A stretch of DNA of 64,000 nt from Thalassia testudinum (taxonomy: Eukaryota > Streptophyta > Magnoliopsida > Alismatales > Hydrocharitaceae). Under the pieces are notes generated by a model. It searched no databases, had not been told where the DNA came from, and was given only the letters and a program-made list of their open reading frames with translations. Where the stretch lies: assembly GCA_037157565.1 (NCBI GenBank), contig JAZHRO010000022.1, forward strand, positions 9,858,001 through 9,922,000, given 5' to 3'. Of this stretch, positions 32,499 through 46,179 are shown in pieces (the stretch's first letter is position 1; every line of letters begins with the position of its first letter). The position numbers were made by a program, and so were the translations under genes.

Positions 32499-35400
32499 TT
32501 TTTTTTGAAAAAGAAGAGGAGGAGTCGGCTTTCGTTAGCATGCAGGAGCAAGGGCACATCATCCCAAACCTTCCGAGTATAAAATCCAAAAGGAAAAGAC
32601 AAGTACATGAAAAAAGATAGACCAAAAAAGGGAGCTTGCCAGCCCTGATCAAATTGACCACTAAGGAATCTATTAGCATGTTGGTAAGTCCAAGGCTCAG
32701 GCACGGACTAGATACATGCTAGTCTAATAGAACTTTAAAGCGAGAGAAGTGTTTGTAGCATGTCAAGCTAGATGGGTGGTTCAATGGGTTAGAGTAGTAG
32801 ATGACAATTCCATGAATTTTAAGGGTTAGTTTATGTGAGGGGTTAACCTTTATTTACTTGAAGGGTTAACCTTTTTTTGGTTAACACGGGTTAAGAGTTT
32901 TTAACATTAATTTGTCTAACATCAATTGCTACTGGTGTTAGGTAAATCCGTGTTTAAGTTCCACGATTTTGTTGTGTTCTCGCGATTTCTGATTCAAATT
33001 CTTAATACCACTAACAAGTAAATGTCATAAGGGTTAATACTTCAACTTAACATCAATTCACGTAAATATAAATTGATGTTAACATCTCTCTACAAGTAAA
33101 CACAATTGAAGGTTAACACCACTTTCGTATTTTTTAACACCATTTCCTTAATCTTCCAAGTAAACTAATCCTAAAAGGCAATGATGTAGGGAGTTGTAAG
33201 AGAGTTGATGTGCATGAATCCTTTGACCCTTGCAAGTAGAGACTTCAAGGAATCAACTGAGATCCAGACGGGTGTTCACCATCCAGTGCACAAAACAAAA
33301 AGGTCCAATTAGTGATTTGTTCCTTTGGATAAAAGGAATACGTACCTGAGTGTCCCATGGTAAAGGGAGGGATTTTGCCACCAAAAGAAGTGGACCGGTG
33401 AGGAGGTGGAGATGTGCACTGGCAGGAGCTTATTTTCAATGTATAATGCAAAGCCCATGGAGGGGGCCTATAATTCCATGGTAAGGGACGATTAAGCCCC
33501 TTCCTCCTGGTAGCTATGAAGTGAGCTAAAGAGTTCTTATGACCCAAGCACCATGGTTCAAGTCACCAAAGTTTTGGAAAGTAAAATTAATTTTAACACC
33601 ATCAGGAGGGTAGGCTTAATGAAGATAAACAATAGAAGGACAAGCGATTTTGAACTAGTTCCTCATATCAAAGCATCTCAAGATGTCCTCTTTAAGCAAT
33701 TGGCTTCACATTATCATTTTTTGATCGGTTTCTGATAATCCAAGTGGTGTGGATAATGAATACTGTAATGATTTGCAATTTTTTTCAAGAAAAGGGAGTT
33801 AGGGAAGTGTAGTTGAAGATTGTTAAGAGATTTTCAGGTAATTGGTGGACAAGATAGACCTTGGTATGCACCCAATTACGGACATTAATTATAAGTTGAC
33901 TTTCAGTATGCTGGACGGTTTCAAGTTAAGGGTTATCAAGGTAGCAATAGCAATGGAAAGTGAGGGGGATGCCTCTAGATCTAATCAAATCATTAGTGGG
34001 AAGCTTTTTGCAGAGGAATCTCCATATGTAGAAAGACATGGAGAGATATTGGTAAGGAGAGTTTCCAAAAGACAATGCCCCAATTACAAGTAGGGGAAAG
34101 CTATTCGAGAAGCTTATATGCAGAAGACGTGGTAAACCATCCCAAAGATTCCTTCTTCCAAATTGGACGATCGGGGGTATTCAAAAGATTATGGTAGTTT
34201 AATTGAGAAAGTAGGGAACTAGGAAGATATCCACAAAAAGGAAAATTGTGCATTGCACTAAGGATTTCTCTAACAATACTAATGGGGGGGAGGAGGGCAC
34301 TGGGGGATATGCTAATAGAAAGGTAGTCTCTTAGAGGAGAGTCCTTGATCCAATGATCTACTCAAAAACTGATGTTCTCCTCATGAAGTTCCAAAGATAT
34401 GTGTGGAGTAGCCATCTGCCAAGCCTCACAGAGGAGATGCCATCTGGCAAGGAAGTGGCCAGTGGATAAGACACAAAGAGAGCCATAAAAGTTTCTCATT
34501 AAAATGTAATAAGGTGAATTGATGAAGGCAATGCACCACATTCTTTTCATTCTTAAAGCCACGATGAAGGTCTATAAATTACGAACACCAAGACCCCCTT
34601 AAACCTTTTGTTTACAAACCTAAACCCAAGAGATCTAATGGGTAGCGGGATCATATTCTGACTTACCCCAAAAGAAATTAGCAAAGGCTAAATTTAGTTG
34701 GTTACTAATTTGCTCGGGAGCATCGAGAACAGATAGAACATGTATAGGAATGGAAGTCTGCAAACATTTAATGAGGAGGAGGTGGCTACCAAAGGAAAGA
34801 AGATGTGATTTTCAACAAGCAAGCTTGTTCAAAATTTGTCGATAGGGGTTGAAAGTAGGAGCAACATGCATGCCCTTGAAATATTGGGCACCCTAAGTTG
34901 GTAAAAGGAAAGGTTCCTAGGGTGTAGCCAGTGATATTAAGGGTATGATTCAAGCGACCAAGGGGGAAATGTTTTCCAACAAAGCAGAAACACTTAGCTT
35001 TGTTAACAATTTGACTTGAAGATTCCTTAAAGTTATTTGTGAAGTAAAGGGCTTTTTGAGGTTGGTGGCAGCACCATTAGTGAAACAAATAATATCATCA
35101 CTAGAGTAAGACTATGTGAGCTTGAATCCCCCTCTTAATTTAGAAAGGGATGAGTTCCTTAGCGATGACCATATGTTTAAGACCCTTGTCAAATTGTTCC
35201 ATAACTAAATCAAATAAAAATGGGAAGGGGGTTCACCTTAATGAAGCCATGTGAAATGAGGAAGAATTCATATGAGATTCCATCCACAAGAATGGAACAT
35301 CCACTATGTTTGACAGAGGCCTTAATCATGGAGATCAAATCTTCGAAGAAACCAAAAAAGTTGAGGACCTTATAAAAGAACTCCCAACTGACTCAATTGC

Positions 35401-36600
35401 AAGCTTTTTGAAGGTCTAATTGAAGGACAATATTAGAGCCATGAGACTTCCTATCTTGCTGTACATTGAACTAGCTCAAAGGTGGTGGGCATGTAATCAT
35501 AAATAGAACGATCTTGGATGAAGCCAACTTGCTTTAGAGAAATGGGACGAGTCATAAGGGGACCAAAGCGAGAAGTTATAATAAAGGAGGCAACTTTATA
35601 ACAAACATTACAAAGGCTGATAGGACGAAAATTAGAAAGAAAGTCAACTTGATCCTTTTTGGGGATGAGGGCAATGAAACTATTGTTAAAAGCAGGAGGT
35701 GTAGATTTGAATTGGAAGAAGTGTTGAATGGCCTCAATGACATCGTCCTTGAGAATGTCCCAACAGTGGACAAAGAATTCAGGGTCGAAGCCATCACAAC
35801 CAAGAGATTTATTGTGGGGCATTTGTTTAAGGCAACTGTAGATCTCTTGCTCGGAGGGGAGTGCAGTAAGGCATCAATTTTCCTCCTTGGAAACAAGGAT
35901 AGGGATATTAAGGAGATCTTGTGAAGGTCAGAAGTGGAGACCAAGTAAAGGAGATTTTGAAAGAATTCAACACTCCTCCTTTTAGCCAAATCCCAAGAAA
36001 CTCCCCCAATAGAATGAGAAAGTCTAAAGTGAGTTTATTTAGCAATGCGATGTTTAAGAGTAGTGAAGGAAATTTTAGCATTAGCCTCATCATTCACAAT
36101 TCTTGGGATTTTTGCCTTTACATTGGATGTCGTCAAGGTTCTATTTTGCACATTGAAATTTGAGAAAAATCTCATCGTCCTAGTTGTTTTGAAGGTGGGA
36201 ATGCAAATCAAGGTAAATCTATTCCTCGTGGTTGCAAGCCATAACAATATCACCAAAAGTTGTATGATTCCACTTTATAAGGTGTTCCTTAAGATAGTTG
36301 AATTTTAAACAAAGTTTAATGAGGGGATTATGGTTGTTGAAAATAAAGTCACTCGGGATCTAGGTTTGCTCAACCAATGTTTTGAAGTTAGCATGTTTAA
36401 GCCATATGCTCTGAAATGGAAGGGGACAAGACCTATAATAGAGTCTAACTTTAAGAAGACAAGGATGGGGGAGTGGTTCGAATTACTTCTAGGGAGATGA
36501 CACCTAGATGGGGAAAGAGAGCACCACTCCATGTTTATTAGGAACCTGTCCAACTTTCAGCAAATCTGATGAGCACCCTTTGGGCCATTGCACCATGACA
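32499..36600 (-). mobile_element. L1-type LINE, decayed
   Basis: On the minus strand, the 3' end of the endonuclease (36553-36305: MDRFLINMEWCSLSPSR, HSPIL) is followed by reverse transcriptase (35822-35451: LGCDGFDPEFF, IALIPKKDQ, NFRPISLCNVCYKV, GFIQDRSI). A degenerate catalytic box (SSDD in place of FADD) lies near 35093 and the C-terminal region is at 34562-34362. It ends at 32499 with a T run on the plus strand (32498-32508), the poly(A) tail in element orientation. This is the endonuclease-RT layout of plant L1 ORF2. Many stops and frameshifts; the 5' end and any ORF1 are missing or unrecognised. It can no longer copy itself. Confidence 0.8.
32817..33175. mobile_element. MITE-like insertion in the LINE
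   Basis: Imperfect terminal inverted repeats: TTTTAAGGGTTAGTTTA at the left and, as reverse complement of the right end, TTTTAGGATTAGTTTA. The interior is non-coding, AT-rich, with several GGTTAAC phrases. Length about 360. No clear target duplication, so the superfamily is undecided. Confidence 0.45.
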
Positions 36601-36637
36601 ATTGATTTTCTTCAAGGGGGAGCTTCAGAAGAGTAGT

Positions 36638-38330
36638 TGATGATAACGTCATCATCAGCCATAACTAACTTTCATTAGTCATAATCAATAGACAAATTCT
36701 CCTACATAACCGCCGAAGAGTCATAATTCAGTGCATATTCATTCTGAGAGAAAAGCATTAAATCAGGGGTAAATCTGCAATTTTAACAATATATCATAAT
36801 TGCAGAACAATCACGGGGGATTCCAGGGGATAATTGAAGGTCAAATGAGCATAAATGTCTAATAAGAGGGTCCATGAAGACAGAAACGGATTTTCATGTA
36901 TTTCAAGAATTAATGGACATCCGAAACCCTAATTTCAGACTCTCTTAATTAACTGAGGTTTTGGTCAGGATAAAATTCACCTAAACCTTCTAAAAATTAT
37001 AGAAAAATATTCTATAAGGTTTGGTACCTTTGATTTGACCATTAGAACCCATTTTGACCTAAAATAGAGTCTCAGACAAGAAGTCGCCTTAATTTAAGTT
37101 TCTTCATAAATTACCTAGTCAAACTTACTCAAAACTAAAATACGACTTCACTATCAGATTCCTTGGGTCCAAATTAGGTTTGTACCAAAATTTGGGCCCA
37201 ATCAAAGATCATCTTGACCTAATTTGCTTTCTAGTTCAGTCTGATTCTTCTCTCAAATGTCTCCTCAGCTTTCGAAATATATTGTAAAGACCCCCTAACT
37301 TTGTCATCACCTTCACATCTAGGTCCCTTCCACCATTAGGAGTAGCTACAGCTCATCGTTGAGATTCGAGCAAGGATTTCTCACTTGATTCTCAATCAAT
37401 CAATCCCAAATTTGAATCGGAGATTCCTTGAGGAATTCTCTTCCAATTAAGACCAGCCATGAATCCTAACTCCTTCCCAAAAGCTCATGCGAACCTTTCA
37501 AAGGTTCGGGTTTCCCTTTTGTGCATAAGTCCCAACCTTCCAAGCTTGGAAGGCCCTCCTAATGCCTATAAAAGAACCCTTATCAAGTTCCTCACCTCCT
37601 TAGCTTGGTTTGGAGGCCGGATACCCCCTTCTTCCCGACCTCCTTCTCTGCCAACTCTGGCGAGCCCTCCAACCACCTTCTTTGTCCACCCTCACAGACA
37701 ATAGTGGGTGGATCCTTCTTCCCTGTATTCTTCCGCGTCTTGCAATACCAGCAGATGCCATCTATCTCATCTTCCTCACCGCTCCTTCACCACCAAAGAC
37801 TTCATCCCCTCCAAGTCTGGCGTGCCACCGACAAGGACTTCCTCCCCTTTCATCCATTAGATTTAGGTTAGTTAGTTTCCTTTAGCTCCGTAGGTTAGTG
37901 TAGGACTCCTTATCCCTAGATTTAGCCCCCGACACCGCCATTCACCTCCATCTTCCTCCTCTCTAGCCACACCTTCGGTGAGTTCGCCCCACCTCCACAG
38001 GCCACCAAACACCTTGTCGTCAAGTCCACAAGCTTCACCGTACACCTCCACACAAAACCCCTCTACCCAGTTGCCATTCCATCCACCCAAAAGCGCCATT
38101 GAACAACCCACCTTCACGTGACCTACTTCGTATTCGTCAGCAACCTACGACCACTTTCGCCGCTCACCATCGCCACCAACACCCTCGCCGCATCATTGTG
38201 ATCCTCCTGAGCATTTTAACTAGGGCTTATAGCCCGTACTTTTATTGCAAGCACCCTCATCGGAGCTCCATCGCTGCCTTGACGCCTCCGGCCTCATCTT
38301 CAGTCCTCCGGCCCCGTAGCTTCCAGACAT
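36638..38330 (+). repeat. Divergent Athila-like LTR, partial
   Basis: It begins TGATGATAACGTCATCA, the same tip design as the other Athila-like LTRs, followed by 'gccataactaact...cctacataac' as at 17495. 36930-37230 follows 46470-46760 at lower similarity. TATA-like CTATAAAAG at about 37566. The GC-rich part then runs to about 38330 and breaks off; the 3' end is not found. Confidence 0.55.
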
Positions 38331-38737
38331 TGGAATGTAAGGTAGAGTGGGAGAGACCTACTCTTATAATTAAGACATTGTCAAAGACGTTGTCGGTGGT
38401 GCGGAGAGGCGTTGGTGGGGGGAAGGGGAGAGGCATCGAGTGTGTGTGTGTGCCCGATGGGGGGGGGGGGTGGGCGTTGGGTTGAAAAGCGTTAGAGATC
38501 CTTGTGTGTTCGGGGGCAGGCGACAGGGGTTGAAGAGCATCAACTTGGAGAGGAGGGTTTCATGGGTTTAGGTTTAGGATGGAAAAGAAAAATCAATGGA
38601 GGGAGGAAGAGGGATAAAAAAGGAAAAGAGAGGAAAAAAACAAAGGAAATTAGTGATACTTTAAGGGTGACAAACAATAATGTAATCGAAACATTGTTGG
38701 AGTGTACCCGTCAGTGTATTTCACTTTTTTTGTAGTG
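38331..38737. mobile_element. CACTA-type transposon terminus (reverse)
   Basis: The stretch ends TTTTTTTGTAGTG at 38737. Read in reverse it begins CACTACAAAAAAAGTG followed by CACTGACGGG, the usual look of a CACTA terminal repeat. No matching CACTA end was found to the left, so only a fragment is supported. A run of about 12 G lies at 38459-38470. No transposase. Confidence 0.4.
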
Positions 38738-41677
38738 TTTGATATGAAAATTCACCTTTAGAAGACATCTTGCATTTTAATCCACTAGAAGACATGTGTA
38801 GGATTCCCCAAGGTTATGAAATGAGGTAGTAGGCTATGTTATACATGTCCCAACATGAAAACATCAATTGGCCAAGTTGCCATGTCCAAGAAAGGTCATA
38901 CTAGATTCTTTACCATATAGTAACCACTAGTTATAAGCAACCCACATGAATCCCTAACATGTTGAGGGAGAAGGGATTTTCCTACCTTTCTTACCTTTTT
39001 GCAACCCTATGGTAGCTCCTTCCTTGCCTTTTCGATCTCTCCTCCCTTTCGACAGTAATTCACCCTTCTCTCCTCCTCGGCAGTGCCCTTTGATCCCTCC
39101 TTCTTCCTTTTCTCTTCCTCTCCTCTCTCAATCTTGGGCCTAGGTGGTTTATGGGATGTATGGATGGGAATGGGAGGAGGTAGGGGGTATTTAGGGGTGC
39201 ATACCCCAGGGTTCTAGGACCTTCTAATCCTAGTCATCATCTTAGTGATCACAATCATTCAACCATGTTATGCCAACTAAGTGACCCTAGTGACATGGTA
39301 TCCACCTCAGCTACTGTGTCAGCTCAAAACGATGGGTAGGCATGGCCTACAATTTCATTGAATCTTATCCATAGCCAATGGTTTCACTAATCGTACTTAA
39401 TTAGTGCGAACTCTTATAAATTAATGTGAATCAAGATTAATTATTCTTAATCGCAATTAACACTCACTAATTGCTATTAACTTCACCTAATCATGATTAG
39501 GGGTCTCTACTTGTAATTAGTCTCCCTTAATCATGATTACTTAGCCTTCATCATGACTGTCAGGGCTTAATCCTTCACTTATACCCATAATGAAATTCCT
39601 TACGTTTATCCTTCACAATTTGGTCTCTAAGGGTAAAAAGGAATAAAAATATTTTCAATTAAGTTCCCTAAAAGTTTCATTTCAGTCCCAATTATTGCAA
39701 TTGATTTTTGTATGGTACAATCACTGGTATTAAGAAACCAAAATCACGTTACAAAAGAAGCAAAACATCTCTTTATTTTCAATAGCCAAATTCTGGTGTG
39801 GTAGGACTGAATGTACCTTTATGTTACAGATTCTATTTACTGGATACCTGAATTATTAATGCCATGTCACATATCCGAGGCTTACAACTTATTCCACATT
39901 CATCATGTTATAGATTTACCCAATTATCGGCATGTTTTCAAACATTAATTCTCAGCCTTTAACATTAATAACACACCATTTGTGAACAAGATAATCCATA
40001 CTTAAACCTAAAAAGAATATCTGAATTCCATCCAATATTCAAATGATTTATACATATAAATTGACTAAATTAAATCTGCAATTTCATTATCTTATTCACA
40101 GTTCCAACCATTATTAAGCAATCACAAGCATTAGCAATCACTAAGTATTGATATTAGGAAAATATCTTAACAATAATCGACGACTCTAAATAGTTAAAAA
40201 GAAGGTGGCATACGCACAGCGGGTCGAGGCAACTCACGAACACCAAGAGTCTCCTCTACTACCTATGCATTTCAGTACAATGCACATACTCCAAATATAC
40301 ATATCTAGGTGAGTCACGTTAAGAAATGGGGTTAGATGTGCTTAATTGGAGCATTTCGGACTTAAAAAAAATTTAGGATCTTAAACAAGTCTAAAGGACC
40401 TTCTAATAAGTATTACACTGCAAATGGAGTCCGAGTTGCAAACAAATTGATTTTGGATTAGATTTAGTTAAATCCATATGTATTTATAAAATTTGTCTCC
40501 ATATCCTAAGAAAATTTAGACTTACATCCATACTTATCTAACCATTAGATATCGATTTACAAATGTGTCCTACAATTAAATCATGTCCATAATAAAGCCA
40601 AACAAGTAAATAAAATCGATATCATAATTTATTGTTAAATTAAAATAAAATTCAAATAATATAATAATCATATCATTCATGTATAGGGCTTGTTTGTTTA
40701 AGGAAATAAAGTAAGTCCTTCCATGTTTCAGTTGGGAAAATCAAGAAGAAAGTTACATCAAATTAAGCCTATTTATGCCGATATAAAGTTATTATGAAGA
40801 GATCTTGGACTAACTATATTTTACTCTTACATTCTGCCAAACATAGAACACCAATCATTTATTCTTCCTCAAAGCTAAAGTTAGACCAAAACATTAAAAG
40901 AAGCTTATTCCACAAAATGTCAATTCCATATATAATTCCTCAAAATCTCATTCCTTGAACGAAACATGCCGATAAGGTTTTTTTATCAATAAAAAAGTAA
41001 CAATATACCATACATAATATAAAAAATCAAGAATATATACAAAATATAAATTGAGTATATGGGTCGAGTTAATGGGTATATATGTATCCAAACCCATACT
41101 CGAATTCAAATGAGTTAGATTTTACTCATTCTTTTTGGATTGAATTCAAGTTGGGTTGATTGAAACTTGCATTCCCAATCCATTAGCACAAAGAATGTGC
41201 AAGAACAAACTATAAAAACCACTTAGAACCGACCCAAGGACACTTAAAGTAGATTTGAATAGGTTTGGTTCAAGATTCCAAGATGCTAGGCTTGAATAAA
41301 TGCCCATCTAACAATATTGAATTTTTAATAAAAAATTTATAATAATTACATATATATATTGGTGTAAACTTTTGATAAATTATATAAACTCTCACATACT
41401 TGATATTTACGTATATACTTCTACAAAGTTACTTTGTTACGACCATATACCCCTACCCCATTAAATCTAATAGAAAATGTTCAAAAAATAAAAAATATAT
41501 ATATTTATTCCCCTATTTATTCCAATTCATCTTCTCCCTTTCTTCTCCTTCTCCTCCTACCCAACCATGATGGTGGTCGATGATCGTTGCCCTCATCGTT
41601 GCCTATTATTGACCTCCTCACCACATCACCAACCTCCTCCTCCTTACCCCATCACCAACCTCCTCCTCCTCCTCACC
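38738..41677. other. Unclassified non-coding block
   Basis: No gene is supported. 39400-39560 carries repeated TAATCATGATTA-like palindromes. 39130-39210 is G-rich ('ggaggtaggggg'). 41300-41520 is very AT-rich with 'tatatatt' runs. 41590-41677 is an imperfect repeat of 'catcaccaacctcctcctcc'. It may include another decayed LTR, but I could not pair ends. Confidence 0.3.
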
Positions 41678-44274
41678 TGTTACGACTCAGTTCCCGAATC
41701 CTTACAGGACTCGAGATCAGCTCGACTCGACTAATCCCAAGACCCAGTCGTCTAACAAGAAATAACCAAAAAGTAGGAAAGTAAACCACATTCACTATAC
41801 AAAGTAACTAACAGCAAAAGAGTACAAGAAGTAAAGGAAGTAAAAGCTACTAACAGTACATATCACCACCACAACAATAAAGTAGAACCAAGTACAGAAA
41901 CAACACGGTAGCAACAGTCTAAACTCACTAGTAGAACAGGGAGGACAACAAAAACAGGAAACTACCGCTGAACTCGACTGGGCCCAACACCGTCTGCAGC
42001 CGGTGACTCGGGCTGCTCAACCCCTAGACTTGTAAAGGGGCACGAGTAAAACGGAGTTAGCGAAAGCTGAGTAAGTGGTAACCAAACTAACTAAAGCAGT
42101 AAAGACTAACAGGTAAATTTATCTTTTCCAATTATTTTATTTTACAAGTCATTTCTTTTCACCCATTGGTTTACTTTCAGATTTCTTTCTTGATCTCGCA
42201 TGTTCCTCGTGGGAATGATCTTGATTGTAGTCTTTTCCGAAGATAAGAAGGCACACGTGGTGCTCTCTTGGCTGGGAGAGTCTCCCGTGGTGATCCTATA
42301 CCCAGTCAACCACCCCGAGGTCACGGACAAACGTAGCGGTAACTACGGCACTCGCGATAAGCGCACAGGTAGCTATCCCACACTGGCACGCGGTGAGTCA
42401 TTTCCGCTAACGGGTACGCCCAAAGTACAGCACGGAACAGTATAGGGCCTAGCCCTCTCAGTAACAGGGGTCTAGTCCCTCAGAACCAAACAGAGGTTTC
42501 GCCCCTCCATAGTCCGTGCACCCTTGTCTGACTACCCCAATTTGCCCAGTGGGCCTAACAAGTCAGTGTAGGATGGCTAGCTAAACCCCGGGTCCCGTGG
42601 GGTGGTTAGCTCTTTGCCTACACTAGTAGCTCTCCCCGGTACAGTGTACGCGAGGGCCAATAGAAGTTGGTGTAGAGTGGCTAATCCTAACCCTGGGTCC
42701 CAACCCAAGGGCGGCTAGCTCCGCTCTACACTAAACAGGGGGCAGTCGCTTTCCTTAGTACCATGTACTCAAGGGCCAGTACACTTCTCACTCACATTTC
42801 CAGATCCTTTCCACTCATCCACAGGAGCTCTACTCCTAATTCCCCATAGGGTTCATGCTAATTTTCACCATGTTGTTCCATACCAGGTTTCATCATTCTC
42901 GTATTATACACATGCAGCTCGTATTTCCACAATTAACATATGCGACAAGTGATATGACAGGTAACTGTTTAACTAGCACAGACATTTCATATTCCAACAG
43001 GCAGCTCATATTTATAATAGATAATTGTTTCCAATTCTACTTATTCATTTATGACTGCAATCTCAAACACACATACAAATAGTGCAACAGTTTCTCGTCC
43101 TAGGATTCATGCCACATCCTAGGGTTCTAGTTGTCAATTTTCACACATGCATTCATGTTTTATAATTAAAACAGGGGGAAACCACTCTACCAGACAATCC
43201 GGGAGTACTGGGGGCTCGAACGGCAGACTCACGTGCCTAAGCAAGCCCCGAACACGCAACAGATCGAAGTCCTATACCAAGGAACATACCACAAAGGAAC
43301 GTTCATAACAGTATATAAGGCTTTCTAACATGTAAAGGAACTCGCAAGGGAACCACAGATATCTTGCTTGCGTAAAATGGACCTCAAACGGATCCTAAAC
43401 GGGTCAAAAATAGAACTGCAAACTCAAATCAGATGTCTAAAATAAGGTCCAGATGTCTTAAAAGTCACTAGGGCCTTACCTCAAGTTCCTGCGTCGACTT
43501 CAGACGTCCAAAACCCCTACTTGACCGTCTGGACTCGACTTCAGACGTCCGACCTCTCTTCTGTCGTTTGGTAAGCTACCCAGACGTCCGAAACACGTGG
43601 GAGGGCGTGCCCGCACCTTCCCAAAGCTATCCCTACGCGCGACAGACCAAATCTTCCACTTTTAGCTGCACAGATCGGCTTTGCGGTGAGGCCTGCATGG
43701 CCATAATCGCAAGAGGAACGTACCTTCACGAAACCTTGCTTTTAGACATCCAATGTCGTCACCAGACGTTCAACCCGTCGTCTAGACGACATGCCATACG
43801 TCTGATTCTGGGGAAAACCTAGAACCAGAGCGACCTCCCGCTCCCCTCGCCATGCGCAGCAGCGACTTCTCCTCGTCTGCAGCTTCGGCTGCAGCAGGGT
43901 GTCGGGGATGTCTCCCCCGACGCACTCCTCCCGCACGCGTCGCTCTGGCCGTGCATCCTCCGGTGAGCTCCCACGAACTCGCGAGCTCAAGCTCCTCCTC
44001 CTCTCTTCATGCCGCCTCTCCTCCTCGCTCCTCACTCTCGTGCCCTCTCTCTCGCTGCAATGGAGAGGAAGGAAGGAAGGTGGTGGTGGTGGAGTGGAGA
44101 AGAGAGGAAGGGGGAGAGGGGTTATATATAGGGAGTGGGGTTAGGGTTCGAGAAGGAGAAAAGGAGAGAGAGAAGAGAGGAAGGCTATCTGCATGCAGCT
44201 AGCACGCAGACCCGATCATGTGTACAAAATTTTCAATTTCCAGACGTCTGGGGAGGGGTCCAGACGTCTTTACA
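41678..44274 (-). repeat. Tekay LTR (3' LTR of the disrupted element)
   Basis: On the minus strand it runs from TGTAAAGACGTCTGG (44274) to CTGAGTCGTAACA (41678), 2.6 kb, and directly follows the Tekay pol end and purine-rich stretch. It matches 24452-27107 along its length. The decamer array lies at 43430-43800 and 44241-44270 (perfect CAGACGTCTG at 44241-44250). Left flank TCACC; the partner flank is outside the window. Confidence 0.85.
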
Positions 44275-44357
44275 TCATAACAAACTTAAAGGAAGTTTCG
44301 TCCCCGAAACTTGAGCTAGCAAGGGTGCGGAAAAGGAAATATAAACGCATAACAAAC

Positions 44358-46179
44358 TTAAAGAGGACCGAAGTCGATCCGAAAAGACGTACCCTCAAAA
44401 AGCTCTGGGTACCGCTCTTGCATCGCCGCCTCAGGCTCCCAGGTAGCCTCCTTGTACCGCTGGCTCCTCTACAAGACCTTTACCCGGGGTACTTGCTTCC
44501 GTCTCAAACTCCGGATGACTCTGTCTAGTATTTACACTGGTCTCTCGGGGTAGGTCAGGTCGTCACCCACCTCGACACTGTCGTGTATCAGAACGTGACT
44601 AGGATCGATGACGTACCTCCTGAGGTTGAACACGTGGAACACGTCGTGCACACCAGAAAGCTGGGGAGGAAGGGAAAGCCGGTAAGCAATGGGTCCTACC
44701 CGCTCCAGGACCTCAAAGGGCCCTACAAACCTCGGCGCAAGATTCCTTTTCACCCCAAAACGCTGCAGGCCCTTCATGGGCGAAATGCGAAGAAAGACGT
44801 GATCCCTAACCTCGAACTACACCTCTCTGTGTTTCCGATCGGCATAACTTTTCTGTCTGCTCCTGACAGTGCGAAGTCATCTGTGAATCTGCTCTACCAC
44901 CTCCTGACTCTGCGGATCAGCTTGGGGCCAACCTCCCACTTGGTCCCCACCTCAACCCAACTCAAGGGCGCAGTACACCTCCGTCCATATAGAGCCTCGT
45001 AAGGTGCCATGCTGATACTCGAGTGATAGCTGTTATTATATGCAAACTCTGCCAGGGGTACGTACTCCTCCCAAGAGCCCCTTTAGTCTAGTACATAAGC
45101 ACCAAAAGGTCCTCAAGTGTTTGTAAAGTACGCTCTGACTGTCCGTCCGTCTAGGGGTGGTACGCCGTACTGAACCTCAACCATGTCCCCAAGGCCTGCT
45201 GAAACTCAGCCCAAAACTGGGAAGTAAAATGGGTATCCTGATCGGATACAATCTCACGCGGAACTTCGTGCAGACATACCACATCATGAATATACTTCTT
45301 TGCCAACTACGCTGGTCTCAAAGTGACTCGGATCAGCAAAAAGCATGCCGTCTTCGTCAATCTATCTACTATCACCTAGACTGCGTCGTGTCCTCGTTGG
45401 GTAACGAGTAAGCCCACCACCAAGTCCATGGTGATGCTCTCCCACTTCCACTCTGGCATAGGAAGTGGCTGCAACGGCCTTGTAGGCCTCTGATGCTCAG
45501 CCTTCACCCGTTGGCACACCAAACACTGCTGCACGAATTCACCTACATCTCGCTTCATCCCTCTCCACCAAAAGTCACGTCTCAGATCATGATACATCTT
45601 CGTGTTCCCGGAATGTATAGTGAACCTGGACCCGTGTGCCTCAGTCAGAAGCTCTCTCAACAACTCTTCGTCCCTGGGAACGCACAAACGTCCCCTCATA
45701 TGCAGCACCCCGTCTGTAAAAGAGAAGTCTCCTAGGTCCCCTGACAGTACTCTGTCTCGCAACGACTGCAGGTACGGATCTATCATCTATTCTGTGATGA
45801 TGTGGTCTATCAGCTTTGATCTCATCTATCGTGTCATCGTCACTACCCCACAATACCCTTGTAAATCTGGGGGTCGCCAACTGCCCGACTCCTCCATAGG
45901 TCTCCAACTTTGTGCTTGTAACCTGGCCAAGTGGGCGAGCGCCTTCTGGCTCAAGGCGTCAGCCACCACGTTGGCTTTTCCCGGATGGTAGAAGATGCTG
46001 CAGTCATAGTCCTTCAGGAGCTTTAACCAACGTCTCTGTCTCATGTTAAGCTCCTTCTGATCAAATAAGTACCTAAGGCTCTTATGATTCGTGAAAATCT
46101 CAAAGGTCTCACCGTAAAGGTAGTGCTTCAATGTCTTCAACGCGAAGACAACAGCTGCCAGCTCTAATTCATGGGTAGG
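44358..46179 (-). pseudogene. pol: Tekay pol, second part: RNase H, integrase, chromodomain
   Basis: Minus strand. 46197-45826: RNase H with [13 protein letters not shown]; the third catalytic box reads TNHKSL where TDHKSL is expected, a D-to-N change. 45786-45376: integrase zinc-binding region (HSGNTKMYHDLRRDFWWRGM, CLVCQ) and first catalytic Asp (TMDLVVGL). About 45270-45150: the remaining core with SDQDTHFTSQFW and the TDGQSE glutamate, broken by stops. 44777-44532: VGPFEVLERVGPIAYRLSLP. After a stop, a chromodomain tail (EATWEPEAAMQERYPELF) ends at 44358. The chromodomain places it in the chromovirus Tekay lineage; it would steer integration to chromatin. Stops and frameshifts make it inactive. 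Element B cuts it at 46180. Confidence 0.9.

Noticed and set aside
43742..44202. Arg/Ser-rich frames in the LTR at 41678-44274
   Set aside because: Same LTR region in reverse; the frames differ between copies.
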